A stretch of DNA of 50,460 nucleotides from Verrucomicrobiota bacterium (GCA_028873125.1 JAGWMQ010000012.1:1-50460), one strand, 5' to 3'; numbered from the stretch's first letter, positions 1 to 10,208 are shown. Numbers and translations: made by a program. The notes: generated by a model not told the origin, from the sequence alone.

Positions 1-39
1 GTGAGACGGAAGTGGCCGTGACACCGACGGGGCCAGCTC

Positions 40-1275
40 TTGGCCGGCATCAACGTAACTGCCGGCGGAGTTATTCACCACCTCCCTCTGCGTGCTTTGA
101 CGGGGGCGCATCGCTCGGTGGTGAATAGCTCCGAAAAGGGTATCAGACGAACGCCGAACACGCACCAATCGGACAACATCCGACTGCGTTACCGCCTGCT
201 GGTGGGGTTGGAGGTCAACATGAAGGACAACTTGCAAGTGGGGTTCCGCTTGGGGACCGCCGATGATCCCGGCGCCAACCCGTTCGGCGGCATTCCGATC
301 TCCGACAATACCACGCTGCAAGGCAACGGCTCGAAGAAATTCATCTACGTGGACGCGGCCTACGGCAAGTGGACGCCGATCCATGATGACACTTGGATGG
401 TGGCCGGGACTATCGGCAAAATGAACAATCCCTTTCAGGTTTCGCCGATGCTCTTCGATGCGAATTACACGCCGGAAGGCGGCGCGTTGCAGGCGACTTA
501 CAAAATCGACGACTGGAATTCGCTGGCGTTCAACGGCGCGGCGTTCGTCCTTTCTTACGCCGGCAACGGCGCCGAGAACATGTCGTTCCTTTACGGCGGA
601 CAGGCGATTTGGAACGCCCAGTGGACGAAGCACATCTCCAGTTCACTGGGGGTTTCAGCCTTGGACATCGTCAACCGTGATCAACTGACCGATGGCTCGA
701 CCAACAGTGTGAGTGGCGGCTTTTACCCATTGAATGTTTATCCCTATAATTCTGGGAACTCGCTCGGCGCCGGCGGCGCCCCGCTCTACAATTTCAATCC
801 CGTGGTCGCGGACGCGAGTGTGACTTACACGCTGGACAGCTTCCCGCTTTACCCGGGCAAGTTTCCCATCAAGCTGGCCGGCGAATACATGATCAATCCC
901 GGCGCGCCCGGTTCCGGAGGAATGGCAGGCGACGAGCCCAACGGAAACCAAGGCTACAATTTTGGCGTGATCTTCGGTCATGCCACCACGAAAGGCACAT
1001 GGGACATCGGCTATCGCTACGAAGCACTGGACGCCAACGCCTGGTATGCGCAAGTCGTGAACGTGGACAATGAGGTCTATAATGGAGGCGGTTTCCCCGG
1101 CGCCACCAACGTAAAAGGCCACCTGTTCACGATGGACTACATGTTGGCGAACAATCTGGATTTTATGTTTCTGTGTTACATCAACAGCCAGATTGGCAAC
1201 AGTCTGCCCGCTCCCTATGCCGGCACCAGTTCCGCCATCATCCACACCATGGCAGGCGTGATGTGGAGTTTCTAA
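40..1275 (+). CDS. Putative outer-membrane porin, 5'-truncated paralog of the next gene (no signal peptide; possible pseudogene)
   Basis: Protein from about residue 36 (RTPNTHQSDNIRLRYRLLVGLEVNMKDNLQVGFRLG...) aligns along its length with ORF 1480-2844, but the signal peptide and N-terminal region are replaced by unrelated sequence with a hairpin at 68-131. Confidence 0.7.
   Translation: MAGINVTAGGVIHHLPLRALTGAHRSVVNSSEKGIRRTPNTHQSDNIRLRYRLLVGLEVNMKDNLQVGFRLGTADDPGANPFGGIPISDNTTLQGNGSKKFIYVDAAYGKWTPIHDDTWMVAGTIGKMNNPFQVSPMLFDANYTPEGGALQATYKIDDWNSLAFNGAAFVLSYAGNGAENMSFLYGGQAIWNAQWTKHISSSLGVSALDIVNRDQLTDGSTNSVSGGFYPLNVYPYNSGNSLGAGGAPLYNFNPVVADASVTYTLDSFPLYPGKFPIKLAGEYMINPGAPGSGGMAGDEPNGNQGYNFGVIFGHATTKGTWDIGYRYEALDANAWYAQVVNVDNEVYNGGGFPGATNVKGHLFTMDYMLANNLDFMFLCYINSQIGNSLPAPYAGTSSAIIHTMAGVMWSF
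68..131. repeat. Inverted repeat at the truncation point of the first porin copy
   Basis: gagttattcaccacc (68-82) versus ggtggtgaatagctc (117-131): 14 of 15 complementary. Confidence 0.65.
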
Positions 1276-1342
1276 AATCGCCCAGCGCGCCTATCAGTGT
1301 CGCCCACGCCGGCTTGATTTATGCCGCGTGCAGACGGTTCGG

Positions 1343-1366
1343 CCCCGCTCAAAAAGCGGGGTTTTT
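1343..1366 (+). terminator. Rho-independent terminator after first porin copy
   Basis: ccccgct-caaaa-agcgggg followed by ttttt. Confidence 0.75.
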
Positions 1367-1398
1367 GATTTGCGTCGCCGTCCTCCAACCCGTTTCAG

Positions 1399-1438
1399 TT
1401 GTCACCAAATCGTAGCATTTTCACAACCTTATCGTCAC
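1399..1438 (+). promoter_or_regulatory. Candidate PHO-box-like array upstream of porin
   Basis: 11-bp periodic 7+4 units: TTGTCAC-CAAA / TCGTAGC-ATTT / TCACAAC-CTTA / TCGTCAC. Units 1 and 4 resemble the PhoB 7-mer (CTGTCAT); units 2 and 3 are weak. Located before a porin adjacent to pst genes. Confidence 0.3.
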
Positions 1439-1479
1439 AGCGATGCTTCAAACTGCGGTCGCAATCTGAAACAATATCT

Positions 1480-2844
1480 ATGAAAAGGAACAAGCGACAA
1501 AACACCGCAACCAAAACCGCCTTCTTCGCCGGAGCCGCGGCGCTGATGGCCCTGACACCCCAGACCCACGCGCAATCCGCCGTGGACAACCTGCTCAACA
1601 AACTCGAGCAAAAGGGAATTCTCACCACGAACGAGGCGGAGCAATTGAAGACTGAAAACGAGCAGGAAACCGCCTCGGAGTTCAACAAGGCGATGAGCTC
1701 CCGCTTCCCCATGCCCGACTGGATCACCAGCTATAAACTGTATGGAGATTTCCGGGGACGCTTCGACGAGCGGACGACGCCGAATCCGGCCCAGCCGGAT
1801 AACATCCGCCTGCGCTACCGTTTGCGCGCCGGCTTGACGATCAACATGAAGGACAATTTGCAGGTGGGCTTCCGTTTGGGCAGCGCCGATGCGGACACCA
1901 CCAGTGGCGTGGGCGGCAGCCCTCTTTCCAACAACACCACCCTTCGGGGCAACGGCACCAAGAAGTTCCTCTACGTGGACGCCGCTTACGGCAAGTGGAC
2001 ACCGATTGACGACGGCACCTGGATGGTGGCAGGCACCATCGGCAAGATGGACAATCCCTTCCAGGAAACCTGGATGGTGTTTGATCCCGATTATACGCCG
2101 GAAGGCGGAGCGCTCCAGGCCCGCTACCAAATCAACGACAAGAATTACTTGTTGCTCAACGCGGCGGGATTCGTCCTGGCTTGGTCCGGCAGTGCGGCAG
2201 AAAACATTTCGTTTCTTTACGGCGCGCAAACGATCTGGAACGCGAACTGGACCGATCACCTTTCCAGTTCACTCGGCGTGGCGGCCTATGACATTGTCAA
2301 CCGCGACTTGTTGACCACCACTGCGGCGGACGCCGGCAATGTCGGCAATTCAGTCTCTGCCAACGGGGCCCCGCTTTATAACTTCAATCCGGTTGTCGTG
2401 GACGCCAGCCTGACCTACAAATTGGACAGTTTCCCGCTGTATCCCGGCGCGTTTCCGATCAAGGTCTTAGGCGAATACATGAACAATCCCGCCGCTCCCG
2501 GTTCGGGCGCGGGCGTGGCCAGCGGAAATCAGGGTTTCTATGCGGGCATTCTTTTCGGCCAAGCCGGAAAAAAAGGCACCTGGGACATCGGCTATCGCTA
2601 CCAATCGCTGGATGCCAACGCGTGGTATGCGCAGATTGTGGATGACGACAACGCGGATTACGGCGGGAGCTTCGCCGGCGGCACCAACGTCAAAGGTCAT
2701 CTGTTCACGGTGGACTATGCGTTGACTGACGCGCTGCTGTTTTCGTTCCACTGTTACGTGAACAGCATGATCGGCAACACCAACCCCAACGGCGCCAGCG
2801 CCGACGCGATTCACGCCATGGCGGACCTGATGTGGAAATTTTAA
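1480..2844 (+). CDS. Putative porin with signal peptide, probably phosphate-associated
   Basis: Start MKRNKRQNTATKTAFFAGAAALMALTPQTHAQ (signal peptide), short helical/coiled region, then beta-barrel-like repeats ending in aromatic F (MWKF). Confidence 0.8.
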   Translation: MKRNKRQNTATKTAFFAGAAALMALTPQTHAQSAVDNLLNKLEQKGILTTNEAEQLKTENEQETASEFNKAMSSRFPMPDWITSYKLYGDFRGRFDERTTPNPAQPDNIRLRYRLRAGLTINMKDNLQVGFRLGSADADTTSGVGGSPLSNNTTLRGNGTKKFLYVDAAYGKWTPIDDGTWMVAGTIGKMDNPFQETWMVFDPDYTPEGGALQARYQINDKNYLLLNAAGFVLAWSGSAAENISFLYGAQTIWNANWTDHLSSSLGVAAYDIVNRDLLTTTAADAGNVGNSVSANGAPLYNFNPVVVDASLTYKLDSFPLYPGAFPIKVLGEYMNNPAAPGSGAGVASGNQGFYAGILFGQAGKKGTWDIGYRYQSLDANAWYAQIVDDDNADYGGSFAGGTNVKGHLFTVDYALTDALLFSFHCYVNSMIGNTNPNGASADAIHAMADLMWKF

Positions 2845-2897
2845 CCTGATTGTAACGTGTTCAAGCACGGTAAAACGGATTACCTTCCAACCGACAT

Positions 2898-3917
2898 ATG
2901 AAACAATTGATGCTATCCCTCCTCGGCGGCGCGGCCTTGCTGGCCGCGCAAACGGGCGCGAACGCCCAAACGCTGATCAACGGCGCGGGTTCCACCTTCG
3001 ATTACCCGGCCTTCGCCAAATGGTTTGCGGCCTATGCCAAGGTGGACCCAGGCGTGCAGTTCAATTATCAATCCATCGGCTCCGGCGGCGGCCAGCATCT
3101 GTTGCTGAACCGGACCGTGGATTTCGGCGCGTCGGACGCCTACATGACCGATCAGGCCATGGCCGGAGCACCGGGCAAAATCCTGCACGTGCCGGTCGTG
3201 TGCGGCGGGGTCGCCATCGCCTACAACCTTCCCGGCGTTCCTCACCTGAAGCTGGATGGCCGGACGCTGGCGAATATTTTTCTGGGCAAGATCACCAAAT
3301 GGAATGACCCGGCCATCGCCGGCCAGAATCCCGGCGTCCAATTGCCGGCCATGCCCATCATTCCGGTCCATCGCACGGAAGGGAGCGGCACCACCTGGAT
3401 CTTTACCGGCTACCTCTCCAGCATCAGCCCGGAATGGAAGTCGCAAGTCGGCCACAGCGTGTCGGTCAACTGGCCCAGCGGCGTGGGCCTGGGCGCCAAG
3501 GGCAGCGAGGGTGTCGCGGGCCAGGTGCGACAGTTGCCGGGCGCCATCTGCTATGTGGAACTGGCCTATGCCATCCAGACCCACATGTCGTACGCCGCCA
3601 TGAAAAACGCCGCGGGTCGTTACACCCTGCCGACGCTGGAGGCGGTGAGCGCCGCGCTGTCCACCGCCCACGTTCCGCCCGATTTCCGATTCGAATTTCC
3701 CAATCCGCCAGGCCCCAAAGTTTATCCCATTTGCGGCGTGAGCTGGGTCCTGGTTTACCAGCACCCGGACGACGCCAAGCGCGCCAAGGGGCTGGTCAAA
3801 TTCTTGAGGTGGGCCGTCACGGATGGACAGAAAATCACGCCTTCGCTGGATTACGCTCCGCTTCCGCCCAACGTCCAGAAGCAGATATTGGCCGAGTTGG
3901 ACACAATTACATACTGA
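2898..3917 (+). CDS. pstS: Phosphate ABC transporter substrate-binding protein PstS
   Basis: INGAGSTFDYPAFAKWF...YQSIGSGGG...FGASDAYMTD...HRTEGSGTTWIFTGYLS motifs; followed by pstCAB. Confidence 0.95.
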   Translation: MKQLMLSLLGGAALLAAQTGANAQTLINGAGSTFDYPAFAKWFAAYAKVDPGVQFNYQSIGSGGGQHLLLNRTVDFGASDAYMTDQAMAGAPGKILHVPVVCGGVAIAYNLPGVPHLKLDGRTLANIFLGKITKWNDPAIAGQNPGVQLPAMPIIPVHRTEGSGTTWIFTGYLSSISPEWKSQVGHSVSVNWPSGVGLGAKGSEGVAGQVRQLPGAICYVELAYAIQTHMSYAAMKNAAGRYTLPTLEAVSAALSTAHVPPDFRFEFPNPPGPKVYPICGVSWVLVYQHPDDAKRAKGLVKFLRWAVTDGQKITPSLDYAPLPPNVQKQILAELDTITY

Positions 3918-3951
3918 CTTCCGCCGGCCGCCCGCTAAGATGCGGGCGCGC

Positions 3952-3991
3952 AGGACGAAGAGCGTCGTTCCTCCCGCTCTTCGTCCTTTTT
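3952..3991 (+). terminator. Strong intrinsic terminator/attenuator between pstS and pstC
   Basis: aggacgaagagc (3952-3963) / gctcttcgtcct (3976-3987), 12-bp perfect stem followed by ttttt; preceded by a second hairpin cgcccgc/gcgggcg (3929-3948). Confidence 0.85.
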
Positions 3992-4072
3992 GGCTTTGGC
4001 GGCGGCAGACCTGCCGTGCGGAATCAAAAAACGGAGGCCCCAATCGCGGGCCGGATGATGGAGTGAAAAACC

Positions 4073-5038
4073 GTGACTGGATCAGCGCCAACTCGAACCG
4101 CGATTGCGAAAGCTTCCGCCTCGCATTTGGGCGATCGTGCCTTCAAGGGCCTGACGCGACTCATGGCACTGGCCATTTTTGTCCTCGTGCTTCTCATCGG
4201 CTACGAACTCCTGCACGGTTCGCGGCTCTCCCTGCATCAATTCGGCTGGCGCTTCCTGATCACCCGTGACTGGGATGTGCTCAACGAAAAACTCGGCGCG
4301 CTGACCTTCATTTACGGCACACTGGTGACCTCGGCCATCGCCCTGCTCATCGCCGTGCCCATCAGCGTCGGTACGGCGATCTATCTGACCGAAGTGGCGC
4401 CACTGCGCCTGCGCCAGCCGTTGGTCATGTTCGTCGAACTGTTGGCGGCCATCCCCAGCGTGGTGCTTGGTTTGTGGGGATTGTTCGTGCTGGTTCCCTT
4501 CATGCGCGACCATGTGGATCCGTCGCTGGAAAAGCTGCTTGGGTTCCTGCCCTTGTTCAAGGGGCCGATTTATGGCATCGGCTTCCTGTCCGCCGGCGTC
4601 ATCCTGGCCATCATGATCGTGCCCATCATCACGTCCGTTTCCCGCGAAATCCTGCGCTCCGTGCCCGGCCTGCAGCGGGAGGCTGCCTACGCCCTGGGCG
4701 CGACGCGATGGGAGGTCACACGCATTGCCGTCCTGAGCTACGCCAAAAAGGGACTGTTCGGCGCCGTGATCCTGGGCTTGGGGCGCGCCCTGGGCGAGAC
4801 GATGGCCGCCACCATGGTCATCGGCAACATCCCAAACATTTCCGCGTCCCTCTTTGCGCCAGGCTACACCATGGCCAGTGTTCTGGCCAACGAATTCACC
4901 GAGGCGGTGAGCGGCTTGTATTTGAGCGCCTTGTTCGAAGTCGGTCTGGCCCTGCTCGGCGTGACCCTGGTCGTCAATGCCTTTGCCCAACTGCTGCTCA
5001 AGACGTTCGCCGGCCCGACGATCAAGCCGCAACACTGA
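4073..5038 (+). CDS. pstC: Phosphate ABC transporter permease PstC
   Basis: Multi-TM; ELLAAIPSVVLGLWGLFVL...SREILRSVPGLQREAAYALGATRWEVT...LGLGRALGETMAATMVIGN. Confidence 0.95.
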   Translation: MTGSAPTRTAIAKASASHLGDRAFKGLTRLMALAIFVLVLLIGYELLHGSRLSLHQFGWRFLITRDWDVLNEKLGALTFIYGTLVTSAIALLIAVPISVGTAIYLTEVAPLRLRQPLVMFVELLAAIPSVVLGLWGLFVLVPFMRDHVDPSLEKLLGFLPLFKGPIYGIGFLSAGVILAIMIVPIITSVSREILRSVPGLQREAAYALGATRWEVTRIAVLSYAKKGLFGAVILGLGRALGETMAATMVIGNIPNISASLFAPGYTMASVLANEFTEAVSGLYLSALFEVGLALLGVTLVVNAFAQLLLKTFAGPTIKPQH

Positions 5039-5044
5039 CATGCA

Positions 5045-5144
5045 ATTTACGATTTGCGATTTGCGATTTACGGTTGGGCCAAAGCGGCGCGGCTCCCGCC
5101 CAATCCGGTTGAAATTGTCAATCGTCAATCGTCAATCGTCAATC
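5045..5144 (+). repeat. Two heptanucleotide arrays in pstC-pstA spacer forming an imperfect inverted repeat
   Basis: atttacg/atttgcg/atttgcg/atttacg (5045-5072) and gtcaatc x4 (5117-5144), with cggttgggc...gcccaatccg between them. Confidence 0.85.
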
Positions 5145-5146
5145 GC

Positions 5147-6268
5147 ATGACCGCCCCGAACCATCGCTGGCGCCAGTTCAAAAACGGTTTGATGCAAACC
5201 GTCATGCTGGTCTGCGCCGTTCTGGCCATCCTGCCCCTGGTGTTGGTGTTTTACTATCTTGTTGACAAGGGGTTCAGTTCGCTGAACTGGGCCTTCTTTA
5301 CCAAGCTGCCGGCCGGCCCAGGTGAAACCGGCGGCGGCATGGCCAACGCCATTGTCGGCACGTTCGTGTTGCTCATGCTCGCCCCGCTCGTCGGCGTGCC
5401 CGTGGGCGTGTTGGGCGGCGTTTTTCTTTCCGAATACGGCGGCCGCCGCCTCAACTGGTGGATCCGCTTCAGCGCGGACATCCTAAACGGAGTGCCCTCC
5501 ATCGTGTGGGGAGTCGTCGTTTATGGATTGCTGGTCGTGGCCCTGCCCGCGCCGTTTCGCGGAACGGTTCAATCTGTGGACGTCGCAAAGCATCTCGTCA
5601 CGGTGCAAAGCCGGACGGGCGCGCGCCGGGAATTTGCGGTGGACGCGGAGACCAGGCTGAATCTGAACGGCAAAATCCCGCTCGCCTCGTTGCGTCCGGG
5701 GACCGGGGTCCTGATCTGGTATCACAACCATCAGGCCACGCGGGTGGCCGACAGCATCTCGGCGCCCGGTCTGTGGAGTTCCGTAGTGGCGGCGATCATC
5801 CAGTGGCACAATGCGATTTCCGGTTTTTCCGCGCTGGCGGGGGGGCTGGCCCTGGGGTTGATGATGATCCCCCTAGTCATGCGCACCACGGAAGAGGTGC
5901 TGCAACTCGTGCCCCACGGATACCGCGAAGCGGCCCTGGCGCTGGGCATCGCCCAATGGCGCACCACCGTGCAAATCGTGATGCGCACCGCCCTCAAAGG
6001 CATCGTCACCGGCATCCTTCTGGCCTTGGCGCGCGTGGCCGGTGAAACCGCGCCGCTCCTGTTCACCGCGCTGGGCAACCGGCTTTGGGCGCATTTGACC
6101 CAGCCCACCGCGGCCATCCCCCTGCAAGTTTACATTTATGCCATCTCACCCTACGATGACTGGCACCGACAGGCGTGGGCGGGGGCGCTCGTGCTGCTCC
6201 TGCTCGTGCTGGTCATCAACATCGGCGTGCGCTTTTTGACGCGCGACCGGTTGCGCGGCAAAGTTTGA
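5147..6268 (+). CDS. pstA: Phosphate ABC transporter permease PstA with inserted periplasmic beta-domain
   Basis: [24 protein letters not shown] ... [52 protein letters not shown] at 5147 is 2 nt after the second heptad array. Confidence 0.93.
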   Translation: MTAPNHRWRQFKNGLMQTVMLVCAVLAILPLVLVFYYLVDKGFSSLNWAFFTKLPAGPGETGGGMANAIVGTFVLLMLAPLVGVPVGVLGGVFLSEYGGRRLNWWIRFSADILNGVPSIVWGVVVYGLLVVALPAPFRGTVQSVDVAKHLVTVQSRTGARREFAVDAETRLNLNGKIPLASLRPGTGVLIWYHNHQATRVADSISAPGLWSSVVAAIIQWHNAISGFSALAGGLALGLMMIPLVMRTTEEVLQLVPHGYREAALALGIAQWRTTVQIVMRTALKGIVTGILLALARVAGETAPLLFTALGNRLWAHLTQPTAAIPLQVYIYAISPYDDWHRQAWAGALVLLLLVLVINIGVRFLTRDRLRGKV

Positions 6269-6272
6269 AATT

Positions 6273-7094
6273 TTGAAACCCATGCTCGAAACCGCCCGAC
6301 AAGCCCTCCTGACGCCGCCGGAATCCAAAGCGGCCGGCGGCCCGGCCCTCGCTGTGCGCGGCCTTTCCGTCTTCTTCGGCCGGCAGGCCGCGGTCAAAAA
6401 CGTCTCGGTGGACATCGCCACGCGCGCCGTCACGGCCATCATCGGCCCCAGCGGCTGCGGCAAATCCACCTTTCTCCGCGCGCTGAACCGGATGCATGAA
6501 CTCAATCCCGAAGCCCGCATGGAGGGCGAAATCCGCCTGTTTGGCGACGACATTTACTCGCGCCACGTCGAAGCCGTCGCCGTCCGCCGCCGCATCGGCA
6601 TGGTCTTCCAGAAATCGAACCCCTTTCCAACCATGTCCATCGCCGAAAATGTCACCGTGGGCCTGCGCTTGAACGGCATTCGCAACCGGAAAATTCTGGC
6701 CGAACGCGCGGAACGGACGCTCCGCATGGCCGCGCTCTGGGACGAAGTCAAGGACCGCCTGCACGCCCCGGCCATCAGCCTGTCCGGCGGCCAGCAGCAA
6801 CGGCTGTGCATTGCCCGCGCCCTGGCCGTGCAGCCGGAGGTGCTGCTGATGGACGAGCCGGCCTCCGCGCTCGACCCGCTGGCCACCTCGAAGATCGAGG
6901 ACTTGATCGTGCAACTGAAAAAGGATTACACCATCGTCATCGTCACGCACAACATGCAGCAGGCCGCGCGGGCGTCGGATTTCACCGCGTTTTTTTACCT
7001 GGGGGAACTGGTCGAGTTCGGCCCCACGGCGAAAATCTTCACCAGCCCGTCGCAAAAGCAGACCGAAGATTATGTGACAGGCCGGTTTGGGTGA
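6273..7094 (+). CDS. pstB: Phosphate ABC transporter ATP-binding protein PstB
   Basis: Walker [56 protein letters not shown]. Confidence 0.96.
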   Translation: MKPMLETARQALLTPPESKAAGGPALAVRGLSVFFGRQAAVKNVSVDIATRAVTAIIGPSGCGKSTFLRALNRMHELNPEARMEGEIRLFGDDIYSRHVEAVAVRRRIGMVFQKSNPFPTMSIAENVTVGLRLNGIRNRKILAERAERTLRMAALWDEVKDRLHAPAISLSGGQQQRLCIARALAVQPEVLLMDEPASALDPLATSKIEDLIVQLKKDYTIVIVTHNMQQAARASDFTAFFYLGELVEFGPTAKIFTSPSQKQTEDYVTGRFG

Positions 7095-7116
7095 GCTATG
7101 GTTGCTTTGACCATTT

Positions 7117-7800
7117 ATGGAAAATTATTTTGAAGCCGGACTGGAGGAGCTGCGGCAGAAGTTGCTGACCATGGCCAGCCACGCCGAGACCGCCGTCAAC
7201 CAGGCGCTCCAGGCGCTGCTCCAGCGCGATTATGAACTGGCGTTGCGCGTCAAGGAAAACGACCGGGTCATTGACCAGTTCGAAGTCGAGATAGACGAGC
7301 TGGTCATTCACCTGCTCACCAAGGCGCCGCTGGCCAGCAATCTGCGCCTCGTCACCATCGCAATGAAAATTTCCCAAAACCTCGAACGCATCGGCGACGA
7401 GGCGGCAAAGATCGCCAAACGCGCGCGCGACTTGAGCGGCGAGGCGCCCGTGAAGATCAACCTCGACCTGCCGCGCCTGGCGCGCATGGCCCTCGACATG
7501 CTGAAGAGAGCGCTCGACGCATTTGTCAACCGCGACTCCGCCGCCGCCCGCGCCCTCATCCCACGGGACAAGGATGTGGACGCCCTGAACAAGGAGATTC
7601 ACCACGCCCTCGCCCAGCACATGGTTGACAATCCGGACACCATCGGGCGCTGCCTCCATTTGATGGTCGTTTCCAAAAGCCTCGAACGCATCGCCGACCA
7701 CGCCAAAAATGTGGCCGAGGACATCGTGTACCTTTATGAGGCCCAGGACATCCGTCACCCCGGCGCGAAAAGCGCGGCTCCTGTGAACGAACCGGCGTGA
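7117..7800 (+). CDS. phoU: Phosphate signalling complex protein PhoU
   Basis: Two PhoU repeats: MKISQNLERIGDEAAKIAKRA and LMVVSKSLERIADHAKNVAEDIVYL. Confidence 0.95.
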   Translation: MENYFEAGLEELRQKLLTMASHAETAVNQALQALLQRDYELALRVKENDRVIDQFEVEIDELVIHLLTKAPLASNLRLVTIAMKISQNLERIGDEAAKIAKRARDLSGEAPVKINLDLPRLARMALDMLKRALDAFVNRDSAAARALIPRDKDVDALNKEIHHALAQHMVDNPDTIGRCLHLMVVSKSLERIADHAKNVAEDIVYLYEAQDIRHPGAKSAAPVNEPA

Positions 7801-7973
7801 CTCCCGGGGCCCGCCGTCGCACGGCAGCGCTTCCGGGTTCACGACGGTTCAGTGACGGCCATCGGAGCGCGGCCCAGTGCGCTCCTGCGGTCAAGGAACT
7901 GAAAAACCTCGTTGTAGAATCGCGCGGCCATGTGTTAGAGTGAATCAGTCCGTCGGGGTAACAGAAGACCATC

Positions 7974-10208
7974 ATGCGATTAGTCATCGTCTCAAACCGA
8001 CTTCCGTTCACGGTGTCCTTCAAAGACGGGACGCCGGAGTTCAAGAGCAGTTCCGGCGGATTGAGCACGGGACTTTCGAGCTACTTGCAGCAGGCGGCCG
8101 CGGATTCCGCCGATCGCCCGGATTATTTTTGGCTGGGCTGGCCGGGCGCCAGCGTCGCGCCCGAGCACCAGGCGGCCGTTCGGAGCTACGGCGAGGAGCA
8201 GTTCAAGTGCTGCCCGGTCTTTTTGCCCGAAGAGAGCATGGAGCACTTTTACCACGGTTTCTGCAACAAGACGATCTGGCCCCTCTTTCATTATTTCCCG
8301 ACGCTCACCCAATACGAGGAGGAATTCTGGCAGGAATACCAGAACGTCAACCGCATCTTCGGCGAGGCGGTGGTGAACGCCCTGCGCCCGGACGATCTGG
8401 TCTGGGTCCACGATTATCACCTGATGCTGCTGCCGCGTCTCATCCGTGAAAAATTTCCGGACATGCCCATCGGCTTTTTCCTGCACATCCCGTTTCCGTC
8501 CTACGAACTCTTCCGCATGATGCCGCGGGCCTGGCGGGAAGAGATGATTGAGGGCCTGCTGGGTTCGAGCGTGATCGGCTTTCACACCCACGATTACACG
8601 CGGGATTTTTTGACCTCCGTGTTGCGCACCGCCGGCTACGAACATCAGTTGGGGATTCTGGCCCTGCGGGACCGCGTGGTGAAGGTGGACACGTTTCCGA
8701 TGGGCGTGGATTTCGAGCGCTTCGCGCAGGCCGCCGCCTCGCCGGAAACGGCGGCGCGCGTCGCCGAACTGCGCGCCAAGTGTGTCGGCCAGAAGGTCAT
8801 TTTTTCCGTGGACCGGCTGGATTACACCAAAGGCATCTTCAACCGCCTTCGCGGCTACGACCTTTTCCTGAAGCGAAACCCGCAGTGGCACGGCAAGGTG
8901 GTGTTTATCGTCTGCGTGGCGCCTTCGCGCATCGGCGTGGAGAGCTACCAGGCCATGAAACTGGACCTGGAGCAGATGGTCGGCCGAATCATCGGCGCCT
9001 ACGGCACGGTGCAGTGGACGCCGTTGATATACCAGTACCGGAACCTTTCGTTCGAGGAAATCGTGGCGCTCTACCGGCTCTGCGACGTGGCCCTCATCAC
9101 GCCGTTGCGCGACGGCATGAACCTGGTGGCCAAGGAATTCGTGGCGTCGCGGCCGGACCAAAAGGGCGTGCTGGTGCTGAGCGAAATGGCCGGCGCCGCC
9201 AAGGAAATGGGCGAGGCGCTCATCATCAATCCGTTTTACGCCGACGATTTTGCGCGGGCGCTGGAACAGGGATTGACCCTGCCCGCCGAGGAACAAATGC
9301 GGCGCAACCAGATCCTCCAGGACCGGCTCCGCCGCTACAACGTGAACCGCTGGGCCGATGATTTCATCCAGGCCATGCTGTCCACCCAGAAGACCGAGGC
9401 GGCGCGCCGGGCGAGGTTGTTGTCCGGCAAGGCCTATTCCGCCATGATTCAGCAATATCGCGCGGCCACGCATCGCGCCCTGCTGCTGGATTATGACGGC
9501 ACGCTCGTGCCGTTTGCCGAGGAGCCGCGCCAGGCGCAGCCGGACGCTGAGGTGTTTGACCTTCTCGCCGCGCTCGCCGCCGACCCGCTCAACGAAGTGG
9601 CGGTCGTCAGCGGCCGGCCGCGCCGCGATCTTGAAGGTTGGTTCGGCCGCCTGCCCGTCGCCCTCGTCGCCGAACACGGCGTCTGGCTGCGGGGAAGGAA
9701 CGGGGAATGGCGCATGTTAAAAAATATCACCACCGAATGGAAGGAGCGGGTGCGCCCCATCCTCCAGCTTTACGTGGACCGTTTGCCTGGCGCGTTGCTC
9801 GAGGAAAAGGAATTTTCCCTGGCCTGGCATTTTCGCCGCGCCGACCCGGAGCAGGCGTCGTTGCGCGCCAAGGAACTGCTTGACGACCTGGCCGGCTACA
9901 CGCGCAACATTGACGTGCAGGTGCTGGAAGGAAAGAAGGTGATCGAGATCCGCAACACCGGCATGAACAAGGGCGCCGCCGCCTTGGAATGGCTGAACGG
10001 CCGCGCGCCGGATTTCATCCTCGGCGTCGGCGACGACTGGACCGACGAGGATTTGTTCCGCGCGCTGCCGCCCGCGGCCTATTCTGTCCGTGTGGGAATG
10101 GCCAACACCGCCGCGCGCTATTATCTGAGCAGCCACACGGCGGTCCGGAAGGCGCTCCGGGAATTGGCCGAGGCGGAGCGAAAAGCCGGAGGCGAAACGC
10201 CGGCTTAA
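7974..10208 (+). CDS. otsAB: Bifunctional trehalose-6-phosphate synthase/phosphatase (OtsA-OtsB fusion)
   Basis: GT20 motifs ([49 protein letters not shown]) then HAD motif [12 protein letters not shown] and [15 protein letters not shown]. Confidence 0.93.
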   Translation: MRLVIVSNRLPFTVSFKDGTPEFKSSSGGLSTGLSSYLQQAAADSADRPDYFWLGWPGASVAPEHQAAVRSYGEEQFKCCPVFLPEESMEHFYHGFCNKTIWPLFHYFPTLTQYEEEFWQEYQNVNRIFGEAVVNALRPDDLVWVHDYHLMLLPRLIREKFPDMPIGFFLHIPFPSYELFRMMPRAWREEMIEGLLGSSVIGFHTHDYTRDFLTSVLRTAGYEHQLGILALRDRVVKVDTFPMGVDFERFAQAAASPETAARVAELRAKCVGQKVIFSVDRLDYTKGIFNRLRGYDLFLKRNPQWHGKVVFIVCVAPSRIGVESYQAMKLDLEQMVGRIIGAYGTVQWTPLIYQYRNLSFEEIVALYRLCDVALITPLRDGMNLVAKEFVASRPDQKGVLVLSEMAGAAKEMGEALIINPFYADDFARALEQGLTLPAEEQMRRNQILQDRLRRYNVNRWADDFIQAMLSTQKTEAARRARLLSGKAYSAMIQQYRAATHRALLLDYDGTLVPFAEEPRQAQPDAEVFDLLAALAADPLNEVAVVSGRPRRDLEGWFGRLPVALVAEHGVWLRGRNGEWRMLKNITTEWKERVRPILQLYVDRLPGALLEEKEFSLAWHFRRADPEQASLRAKELLDDLAGYTRNIDVQVLEGKKVIEIRNTGMNKGAAALEWLNGRAPDFILGVGDDWTDEDLFRALPPAAYSVRVGMANTAARYYLSSHTAVRKALRELAEAERKAGGETPA

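Noticed and set aside
7992-9677. 561-aa minus-strand ORF under otsAB
   Set aside because: Antisense to clear GT20 motifs; composition typical of a shadow ORF.
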